Assembly (NCBI GenBank): GCA_902766515.1 | Contig: CACXEB010000387.1 | Span: 1 to 14,864, forward strand | Direction: 5' to 3' | DNA from: an uncultured Eubacteriales bacterium | GTDB taxonomy: Bacteria > Bacillota_A > Clostridia > Christensenellales > Aristaeellaceae | Length of the DNA: 14,864 nt | Shown: positions 6,646 to 14,864 of the stretch, piece by piece | Numbering within the stretch: position 1 is the stretch's first letter | How the letters are laid out: every line of letters begins with the position of its first letter | Made by a program: the position numbers and the translations under genes | The notes under the pieces: generated by a model | Databases searched by the model: none | What the model was told of the DNA's origin: nothing | What the model saw: the letters and a program-made list of their open reading frames with translations, nothing else

Positions 6646-9111
6646 ATGAAACAGCAGCTGACAGCATGGGAAGTCAAAGGCTTCTGGCCCGGAGAGGCCC
6701 TCTGGACCACCAGCGTGGAGAGCACGGTACAGCGCCGCGGCGTCACGCCCTGGGTCCCCGCCCGGGTGCCCGGCGGCGTGCACCGCGCGCTCATGGCGGC
6801 GGGCCTGATCGCCGACCCGTATTTCGGCACGAACAGCCTGCTCTGCGAATGGGTGGAGCACCGCTGGTGGGTATACCGCACGCGCTTCGCCACGCCGGAT
6901 ACGGACGGCCGGGTATTTCTGCGCTTTGACGGGATCGACGACCGGTGCTGGATCTATCTGAACGGCGACCTGATCGCCGAGCACAGCGGCATCTATGAAC
7001 CGGTCCTGTGCGACGTCACCGCCCGCCTGCGCCCCGGCGCGGAAAACCAGCTGCTGGTCATCCTCGCCGATCCGCCCCGGGAGCAGGGACAGATCGGCTG
7101 GACCAGCAAAACCGGCACCCAGAAAGCCCGCTTCGGCTACAAGTGGGATTTCTGCACCCGCCTGGTCAACATCGGCCTGTGGCGGGAGGTATGGCTGGAA
7201 ACCTGCGGCCGCGCGCGCATCCGGAGCGTCAGCGTCACCAGCGACGTGCGGGAAGGCACCGGTTTTGTCCGCGTGCGGGCGGACCTGGACGGAGAGTGCC
7301 GCGGCGCGGAGGTGCGGCTCAGCTTCGGCGGACAGCCCGTGCGGACGGTGCGCGTCGTCCCGGCACAGCCGTGGAATGCAGAGATTGACACGGAGATTCC
7401 GGTCGAACACCCGGCCCTTTGGTATCCAAATACCATGGGCGGGCAGCCGCTGTATGACGTCGAAATCATCCTGGACGGGGACAGCGACACCTGGCGCGGA
7501 CGGACCGGCATCCGGAGCCTCCGATACGAGCGCTGCGACGGAGCGGACCGGACCGCCCTCCCCTACCGGCCGGTCATCAACGGGGAGCCGGTCTATATCC
7601 GCGGGGTCAACTTGACGCCGCTGGACATGTGCTACGGGGATGTCACCGAGGCGGATTACCGCCGGATGTTCATCAAGCTGAAGCACATGCGCGTGAACAC
7701 CCTGCGGGTATGGGGCGGCGGCATCATCGAGACGGAAGCGTTTTACCGGATGGCCGACGAATGCGGCCTGCTGGTCTGGCAGGAGTTCATTCAGTCCTCC
7801 TCCGGCATTGACAACGTCCCCTGCCATGACCCGGCGTACCTGGCGCTGCTGGAGCGCAGCAGCCGCGCAGCGGTGCTTTCCTGCCGGAATCACGTCAGCC
7901 TGACCTGGTGGAGCGGCGGCAACGAGCTGGCCGACGCCTTCTCCCACCCCATCACCGAAGGTGATCCCAACATCGCGATGCTCAAGCGCCTGACTGCCCG
8001 GCTGGATCCGCAGCGCCTGTTCCTGCCGTCCAGTCCGTCCGGCCCGTCCTTCGGGCTGGATCACCCGGACGAGCCGCATCACGACGTGCACGGCAACTGG
8101 CAGTATGACGGCGTGCGCAGGCATTATGAAAAGTACAACGCCTCCGACAGCATGCTGCAGAGCGAATTCGGCGCGGACGGCATGAGCAGCCCGGAGCAGC
8201 TCGCCCGCATCCTGCCCGAAGCGGATTACGGCGTATATGCCATGCGCGACCATCCGGTCCTCTTGCATCACGGGGAATGGTGGGAGACACTCCTGTACCG
8301 CGACCGGCCGCTGTTCGGGCAAATCGGCAGCGTGCCGCAGTGGACGGCGGTCAGCCAGATGATGCAGAGCGAGGCGATCCGCTATATCCTGCTGAGCAAC
8401 CGCCGCCGCAGGGGACACAACGCCGGCAGCATCATCTGGCAGATGAACGAGCCGTATCCCAACGTGTCCTGCACCAGCCTGGTGGAATACTACGGCCGCG
8501 TCAAGGGCGCTTACTATGCGGCCCGCCGCGCCTTCGCGCCCGCCTGCGCCGGTCTTCGCTATGACAGCATCCTCCAGCCGCCCGGCTGTGAGACGCGGCT
8601 GTACGCCTGGGCGGATGACCTGGCCGGCCGGCGGTCGGTCACACTGACGCTGGCGGCATATTCCCTGACCGGCAATACGCTGTTCAACCGGCAGGAGACC
8701 CTGCCGCTGGCGGGGGGCAAAGCGGGTTTGGAAGCCGCCTTCAGCGTCGGCCCGCAGCCGGAGGGCGCATGGCTGGCGCGCGTCACCGCCGTCATGGAGG
8801 ATGGCACGGAAGCCCGGGAAACCTACGTGTTTGCCCAGTCCGAAGCGGCGCCGCTGCGCCCGCTGCTGCTTCTGCCGCAGGCACAAATCTCCGTGGAACG
8901 GCAGGAAAAACGGATCTCACTGAAGAATACAGGTACCTGCGCGGCCGTGTGGCTGCGGCTGGAAAACGGGCGGGATCCGGACGCCCTGCTCAACGACAAC
9001 GACCTGACCCTGCTGCCGGGCGAAACCGCCGTGCTGACGGTCTGCCACGGCGCCGCGGACGGCTGGCGGATCTCCGGCCTTAACGGCGATATCCTGCAGC
9101 ACATATCATAA
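6646..9111 (+). CDS. Beta-mannosidase, GH2 family
   Basis: Exo-beta-mannosidase that removes non-reducing-end beta-mannose, for example from Man-beta-1,4-GlcNAc of N-glycan cores or from beta-manno-oligosaccharides. Length (821 residues) is typical. The GH2 sugar-binding domain (about 5-190) carries the beta-mannosidase hallmark DPYFGTN and later KWDFCTRLVNIGLW. An Ig-like domain follows, then the TIM barrel (about 305-628), with NTLRVWGGGIIE, the acid/base Glu427 in WWSGGNEL and the nucleophile Glu507 in QSEFGADG. A C-terminal beta-sandwich ends the protein. There is no signal peptide, so it should act in the cytoplasm on imported sugar. GGAGG (6632-6636) is nine bases before the ATG, and the gap to the preceding stop is 15 bases, so the genes are cotranscribed. 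Mannosidase rather than galactosidase or glucuronidase is favoured by the FGTN and WDFCTR motifs and by the alpha-mannosidase genes either side. Confidence 0.93.
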   Translation: MKQQLTAWEVKGFWPGEALWTTSVESTVQRRGVTPWVPARVPGGVHRALMAAGLIADPYFGTNSLLCEWVEHRWWVYRTRFATPDTDGRVFLRFDGIDDRCWIYLNGDLIAEHSGIYEPVLCDVTARLRPGAENQLLVILADPPREQGQIGWTSKTGTQKARFGYKWDFCTRLVNIGLWREVWLETCGRARIRSVSVTSDVREGTGFVRVRADLDGECRGAEVRLSFGGQPVRTVRVVPAQPWNAEIDTEIPVEHPALWYPNTMGGQPLYDVEIILDGDSDTWRGRTGIRSLRYERCDGADRTALPYRPVINGEPVYIRGVNLTPLDMCYGDVTEADYRRMFIKLKHMRVNTLRVWGGGIIETEAFYRMADECGLLVWQEFIQSSSGIDNVPCHDPAYLALLERSSRAAVLSCRNHVSLTWWSGGNELADAFSHPITEGDPNIAMLKRLTARLDPQRLFLPSSPSGPSFGLDHPDEPHHDVHGNWQYDGVRRHYEKYNASDSMLQSEFGADGMSSPEQLARILPEADYGVYAMRDHPVLLHHGEWWETLLYRDRPLFGQIGSVPQWTAVSQMMQSEAIRYILLSNRRRRGHNAGSIIWQMNEPYPNVSCTSLVEYYGRVKGAYYAARRAFAPACAGLRYDSILQPPGCETRLYAWADDLAGRRSVTLTLAAYSLTGNTLFNRQETLPLAGGKAGLEAAFSVGPQPEGAWLARVTAVMEDGTEARETYVFAQSEAAPLRPLLLLPQAQISVERQEKRISLKNTGTCAAVWLRLENGRDPDALLNDNDLTLLPGETAVLTVCHGAADGWRISGLNGDILQHIS

Positions 9112-9130
9112 ATCAGGAGGAAAAACCAAC

Positions 9131-12100
9131 ATGCGGCCTGAATGGGAAGACCGGCTGACAGCCTGGATCGTCGCACTGACAAGGGAATTCTATGAACCGC
9201 TGGGCGAAATCGCCCTGGAAGGGCGCTGCACCTATGATATACTCTCCCCCGAAGCGGCGGAGCGGCTGGACTTCACGCCGATGCGCGAGGGTGCGGCCTG
9301 GGGCCGCGCGTGGGAATACTGCTGGATGCGCGGCGATATCGTCCTGCCGGAGGAAGCCCGCGGACAGCGCATCGTCATGGACCTGAACCAGGGCGGTGAA
9401 GCCACGCTGTGGGTCGACGGCGAAGCCTTCGGGACCCGCCGGGCGGACTGGGTCAAGGAGCGCCATCACTATATGAGCGACCAGTGGCTGACCCTCAGCG
9501 GAGAGCCCGGACAGCGCTTCCACCTGCTGATGGAAGCCTACGCCGGGCATGACTATCCGCGCGACCACCGCAACCGGTCCGTCCTCGGACCGATGATCGG
9601 GGACGACGGCGCCGCATATACCGTGCGCGATGAGCAGGCGGTCCGCCAGACGCTCGGCAGGAGCACCTTCGGCATCTGGCATGAAGCGGCCTACCAGCTG
9701 TGGAAGGACGTCACGACCCTGAATGACCTGCGCAAGGTTCTGGATCCCGCGTCGCTGCGCACGGCCGAGATCGAGGAAGGCCTTGAGCAATTCACCGTCC
9801 TCGTGGATTTTGAGCAGCCCCGCGCCGGGCGCCTCCGGGACTACGCCGCCGCCCGTGAAGCCCTCCGCCCGCTGATGGAAGCGAAGAACGGCTCCACCGC
9901 GCCGCAGTTTTATGCCGTCGGCAACGCGCACATCGATATCTGCTGGCTCTGGCCCTACCGCGAGACCCAGCGCAAGGTGGCCCGCACCTTTGCCGCGCAG
10001 CTGCGCATGATGGACCTGTATCCGGATTACAAGTATGTGCAGAGCCAGCCTGAGGCCTACCAGATCTGCAAGACCCTGTATCCCCGGCTGTACAGCCGCA
10101 TCCGGGAGAAGGTGAAAACCGGCCAGTGGATCCCCGAAGGCAGCATGTGGGTCGAGCCGGACACCAACATGACCTCCGGCGAATCCCTCGCGCGCCAGCT
10201 GCTGTACGGCAAGCGGTTTTTCCGGGAGGAATTCGGCGTGGACTGCCAGGTGCTCTGGCTGCCGGACACCTTTGGCTACAGCGCCGTCCTGCCCCAGCTG
10301 CTGAAAAGCGCCGGGGTCAGGTACCTGACGACACAGAAGATCTTCTGGAGCTATAACGGCGGGGACCGCTTCCCCTATCACTATTTCACCTGGCAGGGCA
10401 TGGACGGCAGCGAGATCACCTCCTTCCTGCACATGGACTACACGTCGCACACGGACGCCCGGACCGTCGTGGAGCGCTGGCGCGACCGAGTCCAGCAGCG
10501 CGGCATCCGCCGCTTCCTGCTGCCCTTCGGCTACGGCGACGGCGGCGGCGGGCCGACGCGAGACGACCTGGAGGATGTACGGCGCAACGCCGACCTGGAA
10601 GGCGTTCCGCAGATGCGCATCGAAGGGCCGGTCAGGTTCTTCGAGGACTGCGCGGCGGACGGCGCGCCGAAGAACAAGTATGTGGGCGAGCTGTACTTCC
10701 AGGCGCACCGGGGCGTGTTCACCAGCCAGGCCGCCATCAAGCGCGGCAACCGCAAAAGCGAGCTCGCGCTGCGCGAGGCGGAAATCTGGTCCGTCGCGGC
10801 GCGCGGCAGGATCCCCTATCCCCGGGAAACGCTCGACCGGCGCTGGAAGCATACCCTGCTCAACCAGTTCCACGATATCCTGCCCGGCTCCAGCATCGAG
10901 CGCGTGTATGTCGAAGCGCGCAAGCTGTATGACGATATCCTGGCGGACGCGGCGCAGCTGACCGCCGAGGCGGCCCGGGCGCTGACCCACGGCGAAGGCC
11001 GGACATGGTTCAACAGCCTGTCCTGGGAACGCCGCGCGCTGGTGAAGACGGACAGCGGCTACGGCGTGGCCGTCATCCCGCCGATGGGCTGGACTTCATC
11101 GCTGGATACCTCCCTGCCCATGCAGCCCGTCACCGTCCGGACGGCCGGGGATGAAGCCGTCCTTTCCAACGGGCTGCTGACCCTCCGCATCAACCGCCGG
11201 GGCGAGATCGTTTCCTGCACGGACCAAAACGGGCACGCCCGCGCCGGCGGCATCGCGAACGCGCTGGAAATGTACAAGGATGTGCCCCGCGCCTTTGAGG
11301 CCTGGGACCTGGACAGCCCCTACGAATCCTGCCCGGTCCCGCTGCCCGGCGAGGGTGAGCTGGAGATCACCGAATCAACGCCCTGGCGGTGCGAAGTCCG
11401 GGTCCGCCGCGTGATTTCCCATTCCACGGTCGAGCAGCGGATATCCCTCCAGGCCGGCGCGGCCCGCGTCGACATCAATACGGAGATCGACTGGCAGGAG
11501 CAGCACCGCGTGCTGAAGGCCGCCTTCCCCACCGGCATCCGGGCGGACGAGGCCATCCACGAGATCCAGTTCGGTTATATCCGGCGGCCCACCCACCGCA
11601 GCCGGCCCTATGACGCTGACCGGTACGAGGTCTGCAACCACCGCTACACTGCGCTGTGCGATGAAAACCGCGGTGCCGCCGTGCTCAACGACAGCAAGTA
11701 CGGCGTCAGCACCCTCGGCGATACGATCCGGCTGACGCTGCTGCGCGCGCCGAAATCGCCCGATTTCCACGCCGACATGGGCAGGCACCGCTTCACCTAC
11801 AGCTACTACGTATGGGACGGGCCGTTCATGACGAGCGGCGTCGTCCGGGAGGGCTACGAGCTCAACGTGCCCGTCACCGAGGCGCCCGGCACCGCGGAAA
11901 CCGCGTCCATGATGCAGGTCGACGCGGCCAACGTGATCATCGACACCGTCAAAGCCGCGGAGGACGGGTCCGGGGATATCATCCTCCGCCTGTACGAATG
12001 CAAGCGGGCGGCCACGGATGCCGTCCTCACCCTGAACCTGCCCGTCGATGCCGCCTGGGCGTGCAGCCTGCTGGAAGAGGACCTGCAGCCGCTGCCGCTT

Positions 12101-12178
12101 GACCGCGGCCGCGTCCCGCTCTCCTTCCACGGGTTCGAAGTGAAGACCCTTCGGCTCAGGATCCGGCAGGACGGATAA
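9131..12178 (+). CDS. Alpha-mannosidase, canonical GH38 family
   Basis: Zinc-dependent retaining alpha-mannosidase, 1015 residues, the usual size for full-length bacterial and Ams1-like members. The N-terminal beta domain (about 1-255) precedes the catalytic barrel. That barrel starts at GNAHIDICWLWP, giving zinc ligands His267 and Asp269. The nucleophile Asp379 is in LWLPDTFGYS, and the fourth ligand His581 is in NQFHDILPGSS. The helical middle domain begins around LYFQAHRGVFTS (about 521), and the C-terminal beta-sandwich region contains RTWFNSLSWERR and VLNDSKYGV. No signal peptide is seen, so it should act in the cytoplasm. AGGAGG (9115-9120) lies 10 bases before the ATG and the gap to the beta-mannosidase stop is 19 bases. 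It is the last gene of the block. All four catalytic-site residues are present, so it should be active; linkage preference cannot be read from the sequence. Confidence 0.95.
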   Translation: MRPEWEDRLTAWIVALTREFYEPLGEIALEGRCTYDILSPEAAERLDFTPMREGAAWGRAWEYCWMRGDIVLPEEARGQRIVMDLNQGGEATLWVDGEAFGTRRADWVKERHHYMSDQWLTLSGEPGQRFHLLMEAYAGHDYPRDHRNRSVLGPMIGDDGAAYTVRDEQAVRQTLGRSTFGIWHEAAYQLWKDVTTLNDLRKVLDPASLRTAEIEEGLEQFTVLVDFEQPRAGRLRDYAAAREALRPLMEAKNGSTAPQFYAVGNAHIDICWLWPYRETQRKVARTFAAQLRMMDLYPDYKYVQSQPEAYQICKTLYPRLYSRIREKVKTGQWIPEGSMWVEPDTNMTSGESLARQLLYGKRFFREEFGVDCQVLWLPDTFGYSAVLPQLLKSAGVRYLTTQKIFWSYNGGDRFPYHYFTWQGMDGSEITSFLHMDYTSHTDARTVVERWRDRVQQRGIRRFLLPFGYGDGGGGPTRDDLEDVRRNADLEGVPQMRIEGPVRFFEDCAADGAPKNKYVGELYFQAHRGVFTSQAAIKRGNRKSELALREAEIWSVAARGRIPYPRETLDRRWKHTLLNQFHDILPGSSIERVYVEARKLYDDILADAAQLTAEAARALTHGEGRTWFNSLSWERRALVKTDSGYGVAVIPPMGWTSSLDTSLPMQPVTVRTAGDEAVLSNGLLTLRINRRGEIVSCTDQNGHARAGGIANALEMYKDVPRAFEAWDLDSPYESCPVPLPGEGELEITESTPWRCEVRVRRVISHSTVEQRISLQAGAARVDINTEIDWQEQHRVLKAAFPTGIRADEAIHEIQFGYIRRPTHRSRPYDADRYEVCNHRYTALCDENRGAAVLNDSKYGVSTLGDTIRLTLLRAPKSPDFHADMGRHRFTYSYYVWDGPFMTSGVVREGYELNVPVTEAPGTAETASMMQVDAANVIIDTVKAAEDGSGDIILRLYECKRAATDAVLTLNLPVDAAWACSLLEEDLQPLPLDRGRVPLSFHGFEVKTLRLRIRQDG

Positions 12179-12193
12179 TATCGCCAATCACCC

Positions 12194-12229
12194 AAAAGCG
12201 CAGGCGGCCCGGAAATCGGGCCGCCTGCT
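12194..12229. terminator. Shared terminator hairpin between convergent genes
   Basis: GCAGGCGGCCCG (12200-12211) and CGGGCCGCCTGC (12217-12228) form a perfect 12-bp stem around a GAAAT loop, in the 65-base gap between the GH38 stop (12178) and the LOR stop (12244). On the minus strand it is followed by GCTTTTGGG, a short T-run; on the plus strand only TTGCTG follows. It probably ends both transcripts, without a perfect U-tract in either direction. Confidence 0.8.
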
Positions 12230-12243
12230 TGCTGTGGATGAAA

Positions 12244-12846
12244 TCAATTCGAGCTGAAGGATGCCGAGGAGGACGAGGAACGGTTCGCCCTGTCCCGGAT
12301 GATGTGCTGCAGCGTGATCAGGATCGCGACGGCCTCCTTCTCATACTGCGGCTGGTACAGGTCGATGCAGTACTTGTCATGCATGGAAAGCATCTTCTGC
12401 CCGATCACGGCGATCACCTGTTCCTCCCGGTCGTACAGCTGGAAATTCAGGGCCATGATGTTGCCCCGCAGCTGCCAGCCCAGGCCTTCAATGTTGGTGA
12501 TATTCTTCACCAGGTGGAACAGCTCGGTGGAAAGCTCAAACCCGGTGCCGTCAGCCATCGTGACGTAGTGCCGCTCGTGCAGCGTCAGGAATTTGCGCTC
12601 GATATGCGCCACCTGCTGCCCGCCGGCATCGACGATATCCGTCTTGTCCAGCAGGGAGGGAAACTTCGTCTTGGCCTGGTAGACCGGCTGCTCCCGGTCG
12701 TCCGTGATGTCGATCTGCTTGTGCAGCGTCAGGATCTTCGCGGAGGTAAACAGGGACCGCGCAGGTTCCCCGTACTGTTCAGCGTTGTAAACGTTTGTCT
12801 GCTCCCCGGCTTCTCTGAACCGGTTGTACTTTGAAAACACACCCAT
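12244..12846 (-). CDS. LURP-one-related (LOR/YxjI, tubby-like fold) family protein
   Basis: Small cytoplasmic protein (200 residues) of the LOR family, related to Bacillus YxjI and plant LURP1. These adopt a tubby-like beta-barrel around a hydrophobic C-terminal helix, and their bacterial function is unknown. The LOR domain spans about 31-185. It shows the family's repeated short strands (TLHKQIDITDD, KFPSLLDKTDIVDAGG, ERKFLTLHERHYV), then GLGWQLRGNIMALNFQLYD, QKMLSMHDKYCIDL, and a buried helix near AVAILITLQHII. The last 15 residues are very Ser-rich (RSSSSSASFSSN), an unusual tail. There is no signal peptide or membrane segment. AAAGGAG (complement of 12854-12860) is seven bases before the ATG and overlaps the stop of the upstream glycoside hydrolase gene by one base, so translation is probably coupled. 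Its role beside a sugar hydrolase is not evident. Confidence 0.85.
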   Translation of the reverse strand: MGVFSKYNRFREAGEQTNVYNAEQYGEPARSLFTSAKILTLHKQIDITDDREQPVYQAKTKFPSLLDKTDIVDAGGQQVAHIERKFLTLHERHYVTMADGTGFELSTELFHLVKNITNIEGLGWQLRGNIMALNFQLYDREEQVIAVIGQKMLSMHDKYCIDLYQPQYEKEAVAILITLQHIIRDRANRSSSSSASFSSN

Positions 12847-12859
12847 AAAGCTGCTCCTT

Positions 12860-14864
12860 TCAATGACTGATTTCCGTGAGTTCAGGCGCTTTCAGGATGC
12901 CCAGCGGCTTCAGCTGGTATTCATACCGCCACAGGTCTCCCGTAGAGCGCCAGGAATCAGGACTCTGGTAAAAATACACGCCCTGCGTGTGGTGCACCTG
13001 GCCGAAGCCGTTCTGCCGGTTGCCGAACAGCCGCAGCGTCACGCGGTGTGTGCCCGGCGCCAGCCCGGTTACGGTCGCCTGGTAGGGTGAAAACGCGATC
13101 GGTCCGCGGTCCTCTCCGTCCACATACAGGCGCACCAGCGCCCCGCGGTAGTGCGGCACGCGGACCGTCAGGCTGCCGCCTTCCGTCCGGGCCTCCAGGT
13201 GATACCGAAGATTGCCGGTATAAAACGGCAGGCCCTGCGGCACGATATCACCGAACCCCAGGCGGTCCGGCAGCGGGATGACCGTTTTTAGCGCGCCGGC
13301 CAGGCGGACACCGAACGGCCCCAGCAGGTACATGCATTCCAGGTTCGTACGCCTTCCGATCGGCACGTGGACCTCCAGCACGTTCTCCCCCTGCCTTAAT
13401 CCGCCCAAAGGCACAACCTGGATATCCCGGTCCACAAACCAGCCCGCCGCGCAGGTCGTCACCGGCCGGCCGTTCCAGGTCAGGGCCGCCTGATCCGGCT
13501 CCTCCAGCGCCAGCGATACCTGGGGCATTTCGGTCTCCGACGGGATCACGCACCGCAGGTACAGGCTGTGCGCGGGCGTTTCCTTCGGCAGCAGGTAGGG
13601 CTGGACCACCGCCTTGCGCCGCCTGGGCAGCCCCAGCAGGTCCCTGGCCGCGTTGTCCAGCCGCAGCAGCTCTTCCATCGGCTGCAGCGGCCCATCGTCC
13701 AGGGCCCATTCCGCCATGTCCAGCAGCAGCATGTTGGGCTCTTCCAGCGTATACGCAACTGGCATCAGGAACGGCGGGAACGCCTGTCCCCGCGGTCCTT
13801 CATCCCGCCGCCCTGGGGCAGCAGCCTCCCCGCTGTATGGCAGGAGCCGCAGCAGCAGGCTGGTATGCATATGCCATGGCATGGAAAAAACCGTGTTTCC
13901 GTCCCGCACCTCCGCTTCAAAGGGCCGGATCGTACCGGTCAGCGTATCGTATTCCGTCAGCGTATACGCGCCCCGGACTGTCACCCGGTAGACCGGCGCG
14001 TCATCCACGTCCGGCGATACCGGGTTTTTCCCGTTGGCAAAGAAGAGCCAGAGCGCGCCATGATCGGTGCGCGCCTGGTACAGGATCCGGTCGCACAGGC
14101 GGCCGTCCGGGCGGCGGATGCTGACCAGGCGGTCCTCCTCCAGCGCTTCCAGGATCGCCGCCGGCTCAAACGGCAGGCGGACGGAACGGTCATAGAGCGG
14201 CCGGACCGCGCCGCTTGCCATCCCGTCCAGGCGCTCCGGACAGCCGCCCAGGAAGATCAGCTTCCCGCCCGCATCGCGGAAGGCTTCCAGCCGCCGCAGC
14301 GTCGTCTCCCGCAGCGTCAGGCAGCCGGGCACGATCACCGTGTCATAGGCCATCCGCCCGACGCGCAGCGGCGCGGACGCTTCGGCGCACTGGCCGGGCA
14401 GGCAGGCCTCCGACAGAAAATCGAAGTCGATCTGGCCGAACAGCAGCGTCTCAGTCAGCTCCGCAAACCGCTGCTCCAGCCGGTCGCGGACCGCCGCCGT
14501 CTGGGCGGACGGTCCCCACAGCATCCAGTAGCTCTCGATCGGGTGGACGACCGCCACGCGCACCAGCGCCTGGCCCCTCGTCAGCGCCGTATTCAGCCGC
14601 GCGAAGTGATCCTCTATGAGGGAAAACTGGTCCCACCACGGGGATTGATAGCCGATGGAGGCCGGATAATCGCGCTTTGCCTCCCCCTTCATGGTCATCC
14701 ATGTGAGATGCGGCACGCGGACCGTCACACCCAGGGCCGCCTGCCAGTCCCCCTGCAGCTTATAGCCGCGGAAGTCATAGTCCCAGCCCGTCACGCCGTA
14801 CAGCTCGCTCAGCATCCCGGGCTTGCCCTCCTGGCGGACGATCGACTGCGCCTGCTTGGCGGTA
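12860..14864 (-). CDS. Large multi-domain glycoside hydrolase, GH106 (alpha-L-rhamnosidase)-like; 5' end cut by window edge
   Basis: The frame is open to the right edge (16 codons, TAKQAQSIVRQ..., before the Met at 14815), so the start is outside the window; 667 residues are visible. The visible part opens in the last strands of a TIM barrel: SELYGVTGWDYDFRGYKLQGDW, then RVPHLTWMTMKGEAKRDYP and SIGYQSPWW, a pattern like GH106 rhamnosidases and related uncharacterised hydrolases. The Glu of SELYG (codon 14804-14806) is a candidate catalytic or ligand residue. Next comes a Rossmann-like domain (TVIVPGCLTLRETTLRRLEAF, GGKLIFLGGCPE), as in GH42-type trimerisation domains. Two C-terminal jelly-roll regions follow: LRQGENVLEVHVPIG, and LAPGTHRVTLRLFGNRQNGFGQ with WRYEYQLKPLGIL. 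It is the upstream partner of the LOR gene, with 13 bases between stop and start. Glycoside hydrolase-like fold is well supported; rhamnosidase activity is a guess. Confidence 0.7.
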   Translation of the reverse strand, partial: TAKQAQSIVRQEGKPGMLSELYGVTGWDYDFRGYKLQGDWQAALGVTVRVPHLTWMTMKGEAKRDYPASIGYQSPWWDQFSLIEDHFARLNTALTRGQALVRVAVVHPIESYWMLWGPSAQTAAVRDRLEQRFAELTETLLFGQIDFDFLSEACLPGQCAEASAPLRVGRMAYDTVIVPGCLTLRETTLRRLEAFRDAGGKLIFLGGCPERLDGMASGAVRPLYDRSVRLPFEPAAILEALEEDRLVSIRRPDGRLCDRILYQARTDHGALWLFFANGKNPVSPDVDDAPVYRVTVRGAYTLTEYDTLTGTIRPFEAEVRDGNTVFSMPWHMHTSLLLRLLPYSGEAAAPGRRDEGPRGQAFPPFLMPVAYTLEEPNMLLLDMAEWALDDGPLQPMEELLRLDNAARDLLGLPRRRKAVVQPYLLPKETPAHSLYLRCVIPSETEMPQVSLALEEPDQAALTWNGRPVTTCAAGWFVDRDIQVVPLGGLRQGENVLEVHVPIGRRTNLECMYLLGPFGVRLAGALKTVIPLPDRLGFGDIVPQGLPFYTGNLRYHLEARTEGGSLTVRVPHYRGALVRLYVDGEDRGPIAFSPYQATVTGLAPGTHRVTLRLFGNRQNGFGQVHHTQGVYFYQSPDSWRSTGDLWRYEYQLKPLGILKAPELTEISH

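Noticed and set aside
5164..8886. A 1240-codon open frame on the minus strand across the GH38-like and beta-mannosidase genes.
   Set aside because: The two plus-strand genes share the same reading frame (the 15-base gap is a multiple of three), and their GC-rich codon use keeps one antisense frame free of stops. The antisense protein is Ala/Gly/Arg/Val/His-rich with no recognisable domain, and the plus-strand genes have intact catalytic motifs.
9113..10990. A 625-codon minus-strand open frame opposite the canonical GH38 gene.
   Set aside because: Low-complexity composition typical of an antisense shadow in GC-rich DNA; the opposite strand encodes a complete enzyme with all active-site residues.
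12229..12834. A 201-codon plus-strand open frame opposite the LOR gene.
   Set aside because: The minus-strand translation matches the LOR family along its length and has a good ribosome site; the plus-strand frame starts just after the terminator hairpin and has no recognisable motif.
1..14864. CRISPR arrays, tRNA or rRNA genes, transposases, phage genes or attachment sites.
   Set aside because: No regularly spaced repeats, RNA-gene signatures or mobility proteins were seen on reading either strand.

Overview
The window is one continuous stretch of high-G+C bacterial DNA dominated by intracellular glycoside hydrolases. The GC-rich coding sequence, strong AGGAGG-type ribosome binding sites, short intergenic gaps, the family-1 ABC sugar-binding protein and the YxjI/LURP-one-like protein fit a gut- or rumen-type Clostridia (Firmicutes) lineage. 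That taxonomic placement is inference from style and gene content; there is no rRNA or other marker here. No tRNA, rRNA, CRISPR array, insertion sequence, phage or attachment-site signal was seen.

Layout, left to right. (1) 1-1650 (+): the C-terminal part of a GH38 alpha-mannosidase, cut by the left edge. (2) 1651-1841: an AT-rich control region with a near-consensus extended -10 promoter, a possible operator at the transcription start and a short leader hairpin. (3) 1842-3155 (+): a secreted ABC-transporter sugar-binding protein, closed by a strong intrinsic terminator at 3177-3214. (4) 3253-12178 (+): a tight three-gene block made of a divergent multi-domain GH38-like enzyme, a GH2 beta-mannosidase and a canonical GH38 alpha-mannosidase. 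Gaps are 15-19 bases and each gene has its own Shine-Dalgarno sequence. (5) 12194-12229: a GC-rich hairpin shared by the two convergent transcription units. (6) 12244-14864 (-): a LURP-one-related (LOR/YxjI) protein preceded, in the same operon, by a large multi-domain glycoside hydrolase (GH106-like) cut by the right edge.

How the genes fit together: three alpha-mannosidase-type enzymes plus a beta-mannosidase, beside a sugar-binding protein, look like a locus for importing and dismantling mannose-rich oligosaccharides. High-mannose N-glycan fragments are the most economical guess, because alpha-mannosidases would strip the antennae and the beta-mannosidase would cleave the Man-beta-1,4-GlcNAc core. 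The enzymes whose N-termini are visible lack signal peptides, so hydrolysis is probably cytoplasmic after import. No permease or ATPase gene is in the window, so the binding protein must work with components encoded elsewhere. The terminator after the binding-protein gene, with no clear promoter after it, suggests the enzyme genes are expressed by read-through at lower level.

Most of this is recognisable carbohydrate catabolism and not a new kind of system. The parts least explained by known biochemistry are the divergent GH38-like protein at 3253-6630 and the pairing of a LOR protein with a GH106-like enzyme.
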